A stretch of 58,871 bases of DNA from NCBI GenBank assembly GCA_024402405.1, contig JAKSTW010000008.1, positions 1-58,871 of the forward strand, given 5' to 3'. The notes below the pieces were generated by a model. It searched no databases, was not told the DNA's origin, and was given only the letters and a program-made list of their open reading frames with translations. The position numbers and the translations under genes are program-made. The stretch comes from Spirochaetia bacterium (GTDB lineage: Bacteria; Spirochaetota; Spirochaetia; CADAEX01). How positions within the stretch are numbered: position 1 is the stretch's first letter; every line of letters begins with the position of its first letter. Shown in pieces: positions 35,290 through 44,795 of this stretch.

Positions 35290-36219
35290 ATGAGGGTAAA
35301 ATTCTGGGGTGTCCGCGGTTCTATCCCTTCTCCTATGACAGTTGAGAAATTCCAGGGAAAAGTATCGGCTATAATACAGAGGATCACTCCTGCCGATCTT
35401 AAATCAGCTGAGAACCGTGAGAAATTTATGGCTGGACTGCCTGAATATATTTTCTCCAGAATCGGCGGTAATACCACATGTATTGAAATAAGCCACGAAG
35501 AAAATTCTGCCATTATTGTGGATGCTGGCACAGGGCTGAGAGTCCTGGGAAAACAGGTTTCAGATTCTGTCAGGGAATTTCATATTTTTCTGACCCATTT
35601 CCACTGGGATCATATCCAGGGATTTCCTTTTTTCGCACCTGCATATGATCCTGACTGCAGGATAACATTTTACAGTCCTGTGGAAGATTTTCATAAGCTT
35701 CTTGATATGCAGATGATGCAGCCGTTTTTTCCTGTGAGGATGGAGAATCTGAAAGCCAGGATCAATTTTGTCACATTGCGGGAACCGTTCACATTGGGAA
35801 ATACCGAGATTTCCTTCAGAAAAGTTCTTCATCCGGGTGGATGCTTCTCCTATAAATTTGTTCAGAATGGAAAGAGTCTCATTGTCTCAACTGATACTGA
35901 GCTGAAAGAGAATGATTTTCAGGATACTGATGAGAACATGAATTTCTATCAGGACAGTGATATGATCGTTTTGGATGCCCAGTATACCATGGATGAGGCT
36001 GTGGAGAAAAGAAACTGGGGGCATTCATCAGGATGTCTGGGCGCTGATTTTGTGGGAAAATGGAATATAGGAAAGTTTGTCCTTTTTCATTTTGATCCTG
36101 ATTATGATGACCGTAAGATTTATGATATGCTGGAATCTGTCAGATGGTATTCCGCACATGTGGCAGGTTTTAATTCTCAGCTGGTTCTGGCCCGTGAGGG
36201 ACTGGTACTGGAGGTCTGA
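35290..36219 (+). CDS. Metallo-beta-lactamase-fold hydrolase
   Basis: A 309-residue hydrolase. I choose ATG 35290, which has GGAG 6 nt upstream, over in-frame ATGs at 35278 and 35284. It begins RVKFWGVRGSIPSP, then GGNTTCIEI, DAGTGLRVLG and the metal motif THFHWDHIQGFPFF, with later ligands in STDTE, DAQYT and GHSSG. This matches the phosphodiesterase-like branch related to PhnP and RNase Z; the real substrate is unknown. It is followed without a gap by a 60-residue gene and mltG. Confidence 0.88.
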   Translation: MRVKFWGVRGSIPSPMTVEKFQGKVSAIIQRITPADLKSAENREKFMAGLPEYIFSRIGGNTTCIEISHEENSAIIVDAGTGLRVLGKQVSDSVREFHIFLTHFHWDHIQGFPFFAPAYDPDCRITFYSPVEDFHKLLDMQMMQPFFPVRMENLKARINFVTLREPFTLGNTEISFRKVLHPGGCFSYKFVQNGKSLIVSTDTELKENDFQDTDENMNFYQDSDMIVLDAQYTMDEAVEKRNWGHSSGCLGADFVGKWNIGKFVLFHFDPDYDDRKIYDMLESVRWYSAHVAGFNSQLVLAREGLVLEV

Positions 36220-36402
36220 TTGGAACTGGACGATGATGAGTGCCGGGAACTTTATATTTTTCTGGCTGAGAATGAGGACCGGCTTTCAGATATTCTTTAT
36301 TCGCTGAATCTGCGTCTTGAGAAAAAAATGTTCCAGAAGTTCACTATAGGTGAGATCGAGATGATGAAAAACCGAGGAAAGTCTGACAGTGAGAAATGTT
36401 AA
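36220..36402 (+). CDS. Small unknown acidic protein (60 residues)
   Basis: A TTG start at 36220 directly follows the previous stop codon and has a strong GGAGG 5 nt upstream, so I believe it is translated. The product is 60 residues, helical and acidic at the N-terminus (ELDDDECRELYIFLAENEDR), with no signal peptide. It overlaps the mltG start by 14 nt, which suggests coupling. No family was recognised. Confidence 0.6.
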   Translation: MELDDDECRELYIFLAENEDRLSDILYSLNLRLEKKMFQKFTIGEIEMMKNRGKSDSEKC

Positions 36403-37411
36403 GATTCTGGTGACCGTACTGATAATCCTTTTTGTAGTGTTTCCTTTATCATGTCTGACTGGTTTCTGGCTGCTTGGTAAGCCTGTTGCACCGGGAACCG
36501 TGACAGAACATATATTTCAGGTGGAACGTGGTGATGGATTCAATGCAGTTGCTGTCAGGCTGAAAAAAGACGGACTGATCCGTTCTTCGCTTTATATGAG
36601 AGTGCTGGATAAGCTTGACAAAAGTGGCGACACACTGAAGGCTGGCCAGTACAGCCTTAATCCTGCTATGTCTGCCAGAGAGATCCGTGATATGTTGCTG
36701 TCAGGAGCTGGCATACTGTATAAGGTTACTGTCCCTGAGGGTGCAACACTGAAAAAAATAGCCTCTATAATGGAGCTTAACGGTCTGGCTTCCAGTGATG
36801 ATTTCATACTTGCCGCATCTTCTCCTGATATTCTCAGCAGATATGATATTCCAGGGGATACGGCTGAGGGTTTTCTTTTTCCTGATTCTTATTTCTTTCA
36901 GAAGGGTCTGGATGTTCAGGTCATTGTGACGACTATGATCGATAATTTCTTTGCCAGACTGTCCGGATCTTTGTCTGATTATAAGAAACTGGCTGCTGAT
37001 GAATTATATGATAAGGTGATAATGGCTTCCATAATTGAGAGGGAATACAGAGTTGCTGAGGAAGCACCTGTCATTGCATCAGTCTTTTATAACCGGCTGG
37101 AGAACCGTATTCCGCTGGCTTCATGTGCTACCGTGGAATATGTGCTGACAGAGATCATGGGGCATACCCATCCCGGATATCTGACATACGATGATATAGC
37201 TGTGGATTCACCATATAACACTTATATCCACCGTGGGCTGCCTCCCGGACCTGTGTCGAATCCTGGATTAGTATCACTGAATGCGGCGTTTAGTCCGGCT
37301 GAGACAGATTATCTTTTTTTTCTGCTGAAGGACAGCAGCACAGGTGAGCATTATTTCTCAAGGGAATTTTCTGAGCATAAACATGCCCGTCAAATATACC
37401 TGAAACACTGA
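36389..37411 (+). CDS. mltG: Endolytic murein transglycosylase MltG
   Basis: A 340-residue YceG-family enzyme with an N-terminal membrane anchor (about residues 5-29) and a periplasmic catalytic domain. MltG cuts nascent glycan strands and so ends their growth. The catalytic Glu is Glu217 in ASIIEREYRVAEEAPVIASV, followed by FYNRLENRIPLASCATVEY and SPYNTYIHRGLPPGPVSNPG. It starts with GTG at 36389, with GAGGA about 10 nt upstream. It implies that the organism makes peptidoglycan, unlike some Sphaerochaeta relatives. Confidence 0.94.
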   Translation: MRNVKILVTVLIILFVVFPLSCLTGFWLLGKPVAPGTVTEHIFQVERGDGFNAVAVRLKKDGLIRSSLYMRVLDKLDKSGDTLKAGQYSLNPAMSAREIRDMLLSGAGILYKVTVPEGATLKKIASIMELNGLASSDDFILAASSPDILSRYDIPGDTAEGFLFPDSYFFQKGLDVQVIVTTMIDNFFARLSGSLSDYKKLAADELYDKVIMASIIEREYRVAEEAPVIASVFYNRLENRIPLASCATVEYVLTEIMGHTHPGYLTYDDIAVDSPYNTYIHRGLPPGPVSNPGLVSLNAAFSPAETDYLFFLLKDSSTGEHYFSREFSEHKHARQIYLKH

Positions 37412-37417
37412 TACCAT

Positions 37418-37446
37418 TTGTCTGTTTCATCACCTTGTGTTATATT
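37418..37446 (+). promoter_or_regulatory. Promoter for M16 protease gene (leaderless type)
   Basis: TTGTCT (37418-37423) and TATATT (37441-37446) are 17 nt apart, with only 7 nt from the -10 to the ATG at 37454. No Shine-Dalgarno sequence is present. Confidence 0.5.
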
Positions 37447-37453
37447 CATACTC

Positions 37454-40240
37454 ATGAACAATATATTGGATGATTATGAATTTATTTCTTCTGAAGATCT
37501 GGAAGAATATGATTCTGAATGCATACTTTACAGCCATAAGAAAACAGGATGCCAGATCTGTCATATAAAGAATGAGGATAGGGATAATCTGTTTGCATTT
37601 ATTTTTATGACACCTCCGGAGAACAGCAGGGGAGTGGCCCACATCATTGAACATTCAGTACTGTCTGGATCTGAGCGATTTCCAGTGAAGGATCCTTTCA
37701 TACAGCTTCTGAAGACCAGTGTCAATACGTATCTGAATGCTGCCACATATCCAGACCGCACTGTATATCCAGGTTCCAGCACTGTCCCCAAGGATTATTT
37801 CAATCTTATGGAAGTATATGGTGATGCTGTATTTTTTCCTCTTCTGAGAAAAGAGACATTCATGCAGGAAAGCTCCATTGTCTTCAATGAGATGAAAGGT
37901 GCATACAGCGATCAGGCTTCAGTATTGGATGAATATTCTTACCGGATTCTGTTTCCTGATACGGCTTTCAAATATGATTCAGGCGGCGTGCCGGATGATA
38001 TACATGAGCTTTCGTATGATGAGTTCGCTGCTTTTCATAAGAAATATTATCACCCGTCCAACTGCAGGATTTTCCTCTATGGAAATATTGATACTGAGAA
38101 GCAGCTGGAATTTCTTGATACCCATTTTCTGAGCCGTTTTGACAAGGGAAGACGGATGTCACCTGTGCCAGTGCAGAAAAAATACCGGCAGCTTTTTACT
38201 GCTGATGCTGTGTATCCGGCCCAGAATGACGAGAAGCTTGGAAGCATATCACTGAACTGGCTGGGAGGTGAGTCAGCAGATATATCTTATGTGATGAAAT
38301 CTCAGATCCTTTCCAAACTTGTCCTTTCCATGCCGTCTTCACTTCTGTACCGCCGGCTGGTTGAGTCAGGCATTGCTGAGGATATTTCTTCTGTCACAGG
38401 AGCTTCTGTGTCTATACGACAGGTGGTGTTTTCTGTTGGTGTCAGAGGAATCAGCCGGGACAAGGCCGGAGAATTCAGAAAACTGGTGCTGTCTGAGCTT
38501 GAGGATATAGCATCAAAGCCTATAGATGAAGATCTGGTGAGAGGTATTTTCCACAGAATGGAGTTCAGTGATCAGGAGATAAGGACAGGCAACGGAAGAC
38601 TTCTGATGAACAGGATCATGCCCGGATGGCTGTATGCCGATTCTTTTTCTGCAATTCTGCACCGAAGAAAGGCATTGAGGAAGATCATGGATGAATATGA
38701 GCAGGACAGATATCTGTTCAACCGGATGATCCGCAGTGAGTTTCTGGATAACGGACATTCCAGCCTGGTGACAGTATCTCCTGGCAATGTTCCTGAACCA
38801 GCAGAACCTGAAAAGGATGATGCGGCATTTGAGAAATATAAGAACAGCCAGGATTCTCCTGAGGACATAAAGAAGATTCCTGTTCTGTGCCGTCAGGATA
38901 TTCCTCTTGAGGTCGAGAAACCCGGATTCAGCAGAAAAGTATGCGGCGGCAATATCTGGTATACGAACCGTATTTTTACTGGTGGAATAGTGTATGCGGA
39001 TATTTTCTTTGAGCTTTCAGGACTGGATGAGAGATCGCTGCTATATATGCCTTTGCTGTGTAATCTGCTGAAAGAGACTGGTGTGGGAGATATTCCATTC
39101 TATAAGGTATCGGCAGGGCTGGATATGCTGGTTGGCGGATGGAGCCTTGATCCGTATTGTATAACAGCAGGGGATATGTCCTGTCCCAATATTCTGCTGA
39201 GATTTGCGGCACTGGATAAGGATGCTGATACCGGATTTTCCGCAGTTATGGATGTTCTGCAGAATGGAAATCTGGATGACCGTGAACGAATCAAAGCCGT
39301 GGCGACCAACATGAAGAACACCTTCAGGGAGATGCTGCTGGACTGTGGGAACAGCGTGGCTATGGCTGAGGCTGGTGGAATGCTGCGGAAACAGTTCTGG
39401 GTAGAATGTCACTGGCAGGGGATTGCCCAGCTGGAATTTTTGGAAAGGCTGGATTGCCAGAATGAAGATATGCTGAATGACCTGATCCAGCATCTTGAGA
39501 GCCTGAGGACATCATTGCTTCATGGACGGAAGACAGTGACAGTGAGCTGCGGTGAATCTTTTAATGCAGATACCCTGGGAAAATATATTGGAGAATATTC
39601 TGGACCTGAAACAGCAGAGCAGAACATTGAGTTTGAGGCAGAGACTGGTGCCAGATGTTTTGTGACCGGTTCTATGGTGAATTTTGATGCCATGTGCATT
39701 GATTTTCCAGGATATGGCCAGATGGATTATGTTCCTGAGGGTGTTCTGGCACATATTCTGTCCACAGGTTATCTGTGGGAGAAGATCAGGATGGAAGCAG
39801 GTGCCTATGGTGCCTCGGCTATGGCTGACGGAGTGGCACATCTGTTCTCATTCTCATCATACAGAGATCCTGAGATCGAATCGACTTATAAGATTTTCAG
39901 AAGATCTCTGGAGTTCATTGCCGATGGAAATCTGGATGATGATACGCTGGAACAGGCTGTGATAACACTGGCAGGACAGGAACTTTATCCTGTGGCACCT
40001 GGCCGTAAAGGCTTCAGGTTCGTTCTGATGGAACTGGACGGACGCAGTTATGAAGTCAGAAAAAAAAGGCTGGAGATACTTCTAAAACTTTCTGTAAATG
40101 ATATAATCAACACAGCCAGAGAGCTTTTGTCATATCTTGATAAGTCGGCACTGGCAGTTGTGGCAGGTAGATCTTCAGCCGAAAAAGAGAAAATTTTCCT
40201 GCAGCAGCACAATTACATATATACATATTTATCAATTTGA
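37454..40240 (+). CDS. M16C zinc metalloprotease, PreP-like
   Basis: A 928-residue insulinase-superfamily protease of the presequence-protease (M16C) type. The inverted zinc motif is HIIEH (His63, Glu66, His67) in [20 protein letters not shown], with the third ligand region [14 protein letters not shown]. Four homologous domains and the M16C-associated middle region fit the length. I start at ATG 37454 because a TTG-started extension from 37418 would begin inside the -35 region. It lacks a signal peptide and so should act in the cytosol on short unstructured peptides. ettA follows after 13 nt. Confidence 0.92.
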   Translation: MNNILDDYEFISSEDLEEYDSECILYSHKKTGCQICHIKNEDRDNLFAFIFMTPPENSRGVAHIIEHSVLSGSERFPVKDPFIQLLKTSVNTYLNAATYPDRTVYPGSSTVPKDYFNLMEVYGDAVFFPLLRKETFMQESSIVFNEMKGAYSDQASVLDEYSYRILFPDTAFKYDSGGVPDDIHELSYDEFAAFHKKYYHPSNCRIFLYGNIDTEKQLEFLDTHFLSRFDKGRRMSPVPVQKKYRQLFTADAVYPAQNDEKLGSISLNWLGGESADISYVMKSQILSKLVLSMPSSLLYRRLVESGIAEDISSVTGASVSIRQVVFSVGVRGISRDKAGEFRKLVLSELEDIASKPIDEDLVRGIFHRMEFSDQEIRTGNGRLLMNRIMPGWLYADSFSAILHRRKALRKIMDEYEQDRYLFNRMIRSEFLDNGHSSLVTVSPGNVPEPAEPEKDDAAFEKYKNSQDSPEDIKKIPVLCRQDIPLEVEKPGFSRKVCGGNIWYTNRIFTGGIVYADIFFELSGLDERSLLYMPLLCNLLKETGVGDIPFYKVSAGLDMLVGGWSLDPYCITAGDMSCPNILLRFAALDKDADTGFSAVMDVLQNGNLDDRERIKAVATNMKNTFREMLLDCGNSVAMAEAGGMLRKQFWVECHWQGIAQLEFLERLDCQNEDMLNDLIQHLESLRTSLLHGRKTVTVSCGESFNADTLGKYIGEYSGPETAEQNIEFEAETGARCFVTGSMVNFDAMCIDFPGYGQMDYVPEGVLAHILSTGYLWEKIRMEAGAYGASAMADGVAHLFSFSSYRDPEIESTYKIFRRSLEFIADGNLDDDTLEQAVITLAGQELYPVAPGRKGFRFVLMELDGRSYEVRKKRLEILLKLSVNDIINTARELLSYLDKSALAVVAGRSSAEKEKIFLQQHNYIYTYLSI

Positions 40241-40253
40241 ACTGGAGAGACAG

Positions 40254-41939
40254 ATGGCAACTGAAGAGAACAAAATCATATATTCCATGGTCAGAGTAAG
40301 CAAGTCTTACAACCAGAAGAAAATTCTTGAGGATATTTATCTTTCATATTTTTATGGGGCTAAGATCGGTGTTCTTGGTCTGAATGGCGCCGGAAAATCA
40401 TCGCTTCTGAAGATTCTAGCAGGTGTCGATAAGGAATTCAACGGTGAGACCATAATTGCACCTGGCTATACCATCGGATATCTGGAGCAGGAGCCGCAGC
40501 TGGATCCTGAAAAGACAGTCCGTCAGGTCGTAGAAGAGGGAGTGGCTGACACAGTTGCCCTGCTGAAAGAATACGATGAGATCAATGAGTCTTTCGGAAA
40601 TCCTATGTCTGATGAGGAGATGGATAAGCTTCTGGCACGTCAGGGTGCAGTTCAGGAGAAGCTGGATTCTATAAATGCATGGGATCTGGATTCCCAGCTG
40701 GAAATGGCTATGGAGGCTCTCAGATGTCCTCCTGAGGATACCAAGACAAAAGTCCTTTCCGGAGGTGAGAAGAGAAGAGTGGCGCTGTGCCGTCTGCTGC
40801 TGCAGAAACCTGATATTCTGCTGCTGGATGAGCCTACGAACCATCTGGATGCAGAGACTGTTGCATGGCTGGAGCACCATCTCCAGCAGTATGCAGGAAC
40901 TGTAATTGCAGTTACTCATGACCGTTATTTCCTGGACAATGTGGCTGGCTGGATCCTGGAGCTGGATCGTGGAAAGGGAATTCCATGGAAGGGAAATTAC
41001 TCATCCTGGCTGGAGCAGAAAGAGAAACGGCTGGCTTTGGAGGAGAAGCAGGAAAGTGAGCGCCAGAAGACTCTGAAAAGGGAGCTGGAATGGATCCACA
41101 TGAGTCCTAAGGGACGCCATGACAAGTCAAAGGCCAGGATCAATGCCTATGAGAATCTGCTGAAGCAGGAGACAGAAAAGCGTGACAAGGATCTTCAGAT
41201 CTATATTCCTGCAGGTCCAAGGCTGGGTAACAAAGTGATCGTGGCTGAAAATGTGACAAAGAGTTTCGGTGACAGAGTGCTGGTGGAGAACATGAGTTTC
41301 AATCTCCCTGCCGGAGGAATCATCGGAGTCATTGGTCCTAACGGTGCAGGTAAGACTACACTTTTCAAGATGATAACAGGACTGGAGAAACCTGACTCAG
41401 GTACGATCACCATCGGCGAAACAGTGAAGCTGGCTTATGTTGATCAGATGCGTGAGAAGGTTGATCCTGACAAGACAATATATGATGTGATCTCCGGTGG
41501 CAGTGAGATGATAAAACTGGGCAGCAGGGAGATAAATGCCAGGGCTTATGTAGCCAGGTTCAATTTCTCCGGTGCAGACCAGCAGAAGAAGACAGGCGTT
41601 CTGTCAGGCGGTGAAAGGAACAGGGTGCATCTGGCCATGATGCTGAAAGAGGGTGCAAATGTTCTGCTGCTGGACGAGCCTACCAATGATCTGGATGTAA
41701 ACACAATGCGGGCTCTGGAGGAAGGAATACTGAATTTTGCGGGCTGTGTCATTGTAGTCAGCCATGACCGTTGGTTCCTGGATAGAATAGCCACTCATAT
41801 TCTGGCTTTTGAGGGCGACAGCAAGGTGTTCTGGTTTGAGGGGAACTATTCTGAGTATGAGGAGAACAAGAAGAAACGTCTGGGACTGGATGCCGACCAG
41901 CCTCACCGGATCAAATACAGGAGTCTGACAAGAGACTGA
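40254..41939 (+). CDS. ettA: ABC-F translation factor EttA
   Basis: A 561-residue ABC-F protein, soluble, with two ATPase domains. Walker A motifs are GLNGAGKSS (from residue 42) and GPNGAGKTT (from 361). Signature motifs are [16 protein letters not shown] and [15 protein letters not shown], and both domains have LLLDEPTN-type Walker B motifs. The linker (about 240-320) is [20 protein letters not shown]. EttA binds the ribosomal E site and gates the first elongation step according to ATP/ADP level. I use ATG 40254 behind GGAGAG; a longer frame from 40137 overlaps the M16 gene and is rejected. Its 3' end overlaps the convergent Nudix gene. Confidence 0.95.
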   Translation: MATEENKIIYSMVRVSKSYNQKKILEDIYLSYFYGAKIGVLGLNGAGKSSLLKILAGVDKEFNGETIIAPGYTIGYLEQEPQLDPEKTVRQVVEEGVADTVALLKEYDEINESFGNPMSDEEMDKLLARQGAVQEKLDSINAWDLDSQLEMAMEALRCPPEDTKTKVLSGGEKRRVALCRLLLQKPDILLLDEPTNHLDAETVAWLEHHLQQYAGTVIAVTHDRYFLDNVAGWILELDRGKGIPWKGNYSSWLEQKEKRLALEEKQESERQKTLKRELEWIHMSPKGRHDKSKARINAYENLLKQETEKRDKDLQIYIPAGPRLGNKVIVAENVTKSFGDRVLVENMSFNLPAGGIIGVIGPNGAGKTTLFKMITGLEKPDSGTITIGETVKLAYVDQMREKVDPDKTIYDVISGGSEMIKLGSREINARAYVARFNFSGADQQKKTGVLSGGERNRVHLAMMLKEGANVLLLDEPTNDLDVNTMRALEEGILNFAGCVIVVSHDRWFLDRIATHILAFEGDSKVFWFEGNYSEYEENKKKRLGLDADQPHRIKYRSLTRD

Positions 41940-42549
41940 TACTGACGATTTCATATAATATGGCGGCGGTGAGTCCCCATATTATTGTTCCGTTGTAATT
42001 ATAAACGTATATGTTGCTTCTGCCTGCGGTCCATGGTTTATGGTATTTTGCAGGCAGTTTCAGCTCGGCTGCGGGGAAATTCTCAGGAATGACCTGCCGT
42101 ATGGATGTGTATATCTCAGGTCTGGCTGTGAAGAAAAATTCTGCCGGAACTGAGATTATTTTTTCTACCTCTTCTTTATTCGGCTTTAATTCTGACAGAT
42201 CATCTATTCTCAGCTTTCCCAGATAGACATGTATCAGTGCTCCTGAATTGGCGATGAGATCTCCAAGATATGAGCTGATCATGATTTTATCATTGGAAAT
42301 TCCAAGTTCCTCGGCAGTCTCCCTGCGTGCGGCGGCTTCCGGAGAAATATCTTCTGACTCGATCTCGCCACCAGGGAAGCATATCTCACCCCGTTGCCTT
42401 ATGCTTTGGGATCTCAGTTCAAACAATATATTCTCTTTCTGGTTTTTTGTGTTGATGAATGGTATGAGTACTGAAAATTCTTTCTGCCATCTTTTTCCCA
42501 GAAATACAGGAGATGGAATGGCAGAAAGGATCTTATTGTGGAAATACAT
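41911..42549 (-). CDS. Nudix hydrolase, probable CoA pyrophosphatase
   Basis: A 212-residue Nudix protein. The CoA-specific signature [19 protein letters not shown] precedes the Nudix box [18 protein letters not shown], which carries Asp at the first acidic position and the 8-residue spacing seen in the NudL/CoA branch. Such enzymes cleave CoA or oxidised CoA to phosphopantetheine and 3',5'-ADP. There is no Shine-Dalgarno sequence. It lies 9 nt after the Lys-rich exported protein gene on the same strand, so it is probably co-transcribed. It overlaps the ettA 3' end by 29 nt. Confidence 0.87.
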   Translation of the reverse strand: MYFHNKILSAIPSPVFLGKRWQKEFSVLIPFINTKNQKENILFELRSQSIRQRGEICFPGGEIESEDISPEAAARRETAEELGISNDKIMISSYLGDLIANSGALIHVYLGKLRIDDLSELKPNKEEVEKIISVPAEFFFTARPEIYTSIRQVIPENFPAAELKLPAKYHKPWTAGRSNIYVYNYNGTIIWGLTAAILYEIVSISLLSDSCI

Positions 42550-42558
42550 TAAAAGATA

Positions 42559-42945
42559 TTATTTGCTGAAAGCTTCCTTGACTTTATCTGTCTTTTCCTT
42601 TACAGCTTTCTTGGCTTTTTTTGTATCTTTCTTAGCTTCTTTTTTTACTTTCTTTGTGTCTTTCTTCACTTCTTTCTTTACATTGTTATAATCTTTGCTG
42701 ATCTCTTTCTTTGCCTTGTCTTTCTCTTTCTTGAAAGTTGTGCTGACTTCTTTTCCTACTTCTTTTGCTGTGTCTTTTGTCTCGGCCCAGACTTCTCCTG
42801 TACCTTCTTTCACATTTTCCCAAGCCTTGCCTGTACCTTCTTTCACATCATTCCATTTTTCAGCGACTTTGCCCTCTGCAAAAACAGGTGAGCATAAAGA
42901 TATCAAAAATGCAAAAATAGTGATCTGAAGAATTGTTTTTTTCAT
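42559..42945 (-). CDS. Exported Lys-rich LEA-like repeat protein
   Basis: A 128-residue protein with a signal peptide (residues 1-23, ending SPVFA before EGK). The mature part is almost wholly helical, made of irregular 11-residue-like units such as WNDVKEGTGKAWENVKEGTG, then long KKE/KKD runs to the end. There are no cysteines in the mature part. The composition resembles LEA or apolipoprotein-like amphipathic proteins, which act in stress or bind membranes; this is an analogy, not a family match. AGGAG precedes the ATG and a good promoter lies upstream. Confidence 0.75.
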   Translation of the reverse strand: MKKTILQITIFAFLISLCSPVFAEGKVAEKWNDVKEGTGKAWENVKEGTGEVWAETKDTAKEVGKEVSTTFKKEKDKAKKEISKDYNNVKKEVKKDTKKVKKEAKKDTKKAKKAVKEKTDKVKEAFSK

Positions 42946-42978
42946 AATAAAACTCCTGAATTGAATTAACTTAACTTA

Positions 42979-43007
42979 ATTTAATATTGTAAACTGATAA
43001 GAGTCAA
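42979..43007 (-). promoter_or_regulatory. Promoter for Lys-rich protein/Nudix genes
   Basis: On the minus strand TTGACT (43002-43007) and TTAAAT (42979-42984) have 17 nt between them. Transcription would start about 27 nt before the ATG, leaving room for AGGAG. It lies only about 20 nt downstream of tRNA-Glu. Confidence 0.6.
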
Positions 43008-43026
43008 TAGAAAAGAAATTAAAAAT

Positions 43027-43098
43027 TAGTCCCTACGGGAGTCGAACCCGTCTTTGAAGAATGAGAATCTCCTGTCCTAACCAATAGACGAAAGGACC
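43027..43098 (-). tRNA. tRNA-Glu (anticodon CTC)
   Basis: Minus-strand fold: acceptor GGTCCTT/AGGGACT (two G-T pairs, including position 1-72), D-arm GTC/GAC, anticodon stem GGAGA/TCTTC around TTCTCAT (anticodon CTC), T-stem ACGGG/CCCGT. It is the second gene of a tRNA-Gln-tRNA-Glu pair. No clear terminator follows. Confidence 0.93.
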
Positions 43099-43108
43099 AA
43101 CTTAAAAA

Positions 43109-43180
43109 CTGCCCGAAGAGGACTTGAACCCCTAATACAAGAGCCAGAATCTCGTGTGTTGCCAATTACACCATCGGGCA
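43109..43180 (-). tRNA. tRNA-Gln (anticodon CTG)
   Basis: Minus-strand fold: acceptor TGCCCGA/TCGGGCA, anticodon stem CGAGA/TCTTG around TTCTGGC (anticodon CTG), T-stem AGGGG/CCTCT with one G-T pair. The discriminator base is G, as is common for tRNA-Gln. It lies 10 nt upstream of tRNA-Glu. Confidence 0.94.
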
Positions 43181-43195
43181 TCAAAAAGATGATTT

Positions 43196-43224
43196 ACTTT
43201 ACAAAATTGACGGATAAATGTCAA
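43196..43224 (-). promoter_or_regulatory. Promoter for tRNA-Gln/tRNA-Glu
   Basis: On the minus strand a perfect TTGACA (43219-43224) and TAAAGT (43196-43201) are spaced by 17 nt. Transcription would begin about 9 nt before tRNA-Gln. The -35 overlaps the last bases of the upstream cimA gene. Confidence 0.75.
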
Positions 43225-44795
43225 CTGTTTTTTTTGCGCAAAATGTTGTAATAATAGTCCATGCTGTCGACAAGGGCTTCCCAGGATGCCTCTATGATAT
43301 TTTCAGAAACTCCTATGGTATCCCATTCCTGGATGCCGTCTGATGTACGGATGAGTACCCTTACTTTGGCGGCTGTGGCTGACTGCGGGTCAAATATCCT
43401 TACCTTGTAGTCCACCAGGTTTATTTCCTTCAGGAAAGGATACAGCGGCAGAAGTGCTCCTCGCATGGCCACATTGAGGGCATCTACAGGTCCTATGCTG
43501 ATTCCTGCTCCCATGATATTTTTCTGCTCTGACATCATGAAGATCCTGGCTACAGTTTTGGCCGGTGCCTCTCCTGTCTTGAACGTCTCCAGATGATAGT
43601 TGTTCAGTTCCAGAAACTGTCTGTATTTGCCCAGTGATTTGAGGATCAGCAGCTGGAATGATGCCTCTGCTGCCTCGTATTCATAGCCTGCATTCTCTTT
43701 TTCTTTCAGCAGCTTCAAAATTTTTTTCACCTCGCGGCTGTCCTTGGTGAAATGTCCGAATCTGTTCATTTTTGCCAGAACTGTGGATTTTCCTGACAGC
43801 TCAGAAAGGAGTATTTTCCTGTAATTTCCTACTGCGGAAGAAGATACATGTTCTATGAGATTTTCAGCTTTCAGCACTGCATCGGTATGGAGACCTGCTT
43901 TATGGCTGAATGCCGCCTCTCCCACATAGGGCTGCCTCTTGTCCGGCCTTATGTTGGCTACCTCGAAGAAGTACCTGGACAGATGTGTCAGGTTTTCCAG
44001 CTTTTCTGCAATATCTGCTGTGTTTTCTGTCTTCAGGCAGATATCAGGGATCAGTGCGCACAGGTTTGTGTTGCCGCAGCGTTCACCCCAGCCGTTTACA
44101 GTTCCCTGAACCTGGATGATATTGTCATATTCCAGAGCGATCAGGGAGTTTGCCACAGCAGTGCCGCAGTCATTATGAAAATGCACTCCCATGGGAGCAT
44201 AGGAAGATGTGTTCATCTGGCTGAGTATTTTTGATACCTGACCTGGCAGTGTTCCGCCGTTGGTATCACACAGGATCAGTCTGTCTGCTCCTGCTTCTGA
44301 GGCTGTCTTAAGGACTTTCTCAGTATATGCCTTATCACAGAGCCACCCGTCAAAAAAATGCTCAAGGTCAAAGAAAACTTTTCTCCCCTGGGATTTCATG
44401 AATGATATGGAATCGAAGATCAGCTCAAGATTCTGCTCCGGTGTGATATGGAGGATTTTCTCCACATGGGCTTTCCAGGCTTTTCCTACTATAGAAACGT
44501 ATTCAGTCTCGGTGTTGAGCAGTGCCATGATGTGAGGATCAGAGGATGCCTGTGTGTCAGGACATCTGGTGAATCCGAATGATACTATTTTTGAATGGCT
44601 GAGATGCTCTTTCTTTATTTTATTGAAAAAATATTCATCTTTTTTGTTGGAGAACGGAAATCCGCCTTCTATAAAGTCAATGTTCATCTCATCCAGTTTC
44701 TTGGCCGCATGAAGTTTGTCTGCCAGATTGAAATTTATATCCATTCCCTGGGTGCCGTCCCGGAGGGTAGTGTCAAATATTTCAATTCTCTTCAT
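43221..44795 (-). CDS. cimA: Citramalate synthase
   Basis: A 524-residue enzyme of the LeuA/HMGL-like family that condenses pyruvate and acetyl-CoA to citramalate, the first step of the threonine-independent route to 2-oxobutanoate and isoleucine. I choose ATG 44795 (MKRIEIFDTTLRDGTQG), which has CGGAGA 5 nt upstream; the longer frame to 44831 is unlikely. Motifs: FDTTLRDG (metal and catalytic), HFHNDCG, VQGTVNGWGERCGNTNL, and a C-terminal regulatory domain starting about residue 400. The architecture matches the bacterial citramalate synthase class rather than homocitrate synthase. It overlaps the leuA 3' end by 14 nt, so the two form an operon. Confidence 0.92.
   Translation of the reverse strand: MKRIEIFDTTLRDGTQGMDINFNLADKLHAAKKLDEMNIDFIEGGFPFSNKKDEYFFNKIKKEHLSHSKIVSFGFTRCPDTQASSDPHIMALLNTETEYVSIVGKAWKAHVEKILHITPEQNLELIFDSISFMKSQGRKVFFDLEHFFDGWLCDKAYTEKVLKTASEAGADRLILCDTNGGTLPGQVSKILSQMNTSSYAPMGVHFHNDCGTAVANSLIALEYDNIIQVQGTVNGWGERCGNTNLCALIPDICLKTENTADIAEKLENLTHLSRYFFEVANIRPDKRQPYVGEAAFSHKAGLHTDAVLKAENLIEHVSSSAVGNYRKILLSELSGKSTVLAKMNRFGHFTKDSREVKKILKLLKEKENAGYEYEAAEASFQLLILKSLGKYRQFLELNNYHLETFKTGEAPAKTVARIFMMSEQKNIMGAGISIGPVDALNVAMRGALLPLYPFLKEINLVDYKVRIFDPQSATAAKVRVLIRTSDGIQEWDTIGVSENIIEASWEALVDSMDYYYNILRKKNS

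Noticed and set aside
40137-40253. 39-residue N-terminal extension of EttA
   Set aside because: It overlaps the M16 protease 3' end, lacks a ribosome binding site and is not part of the EttA family; ATG 40254 has GGAGAG upstream.
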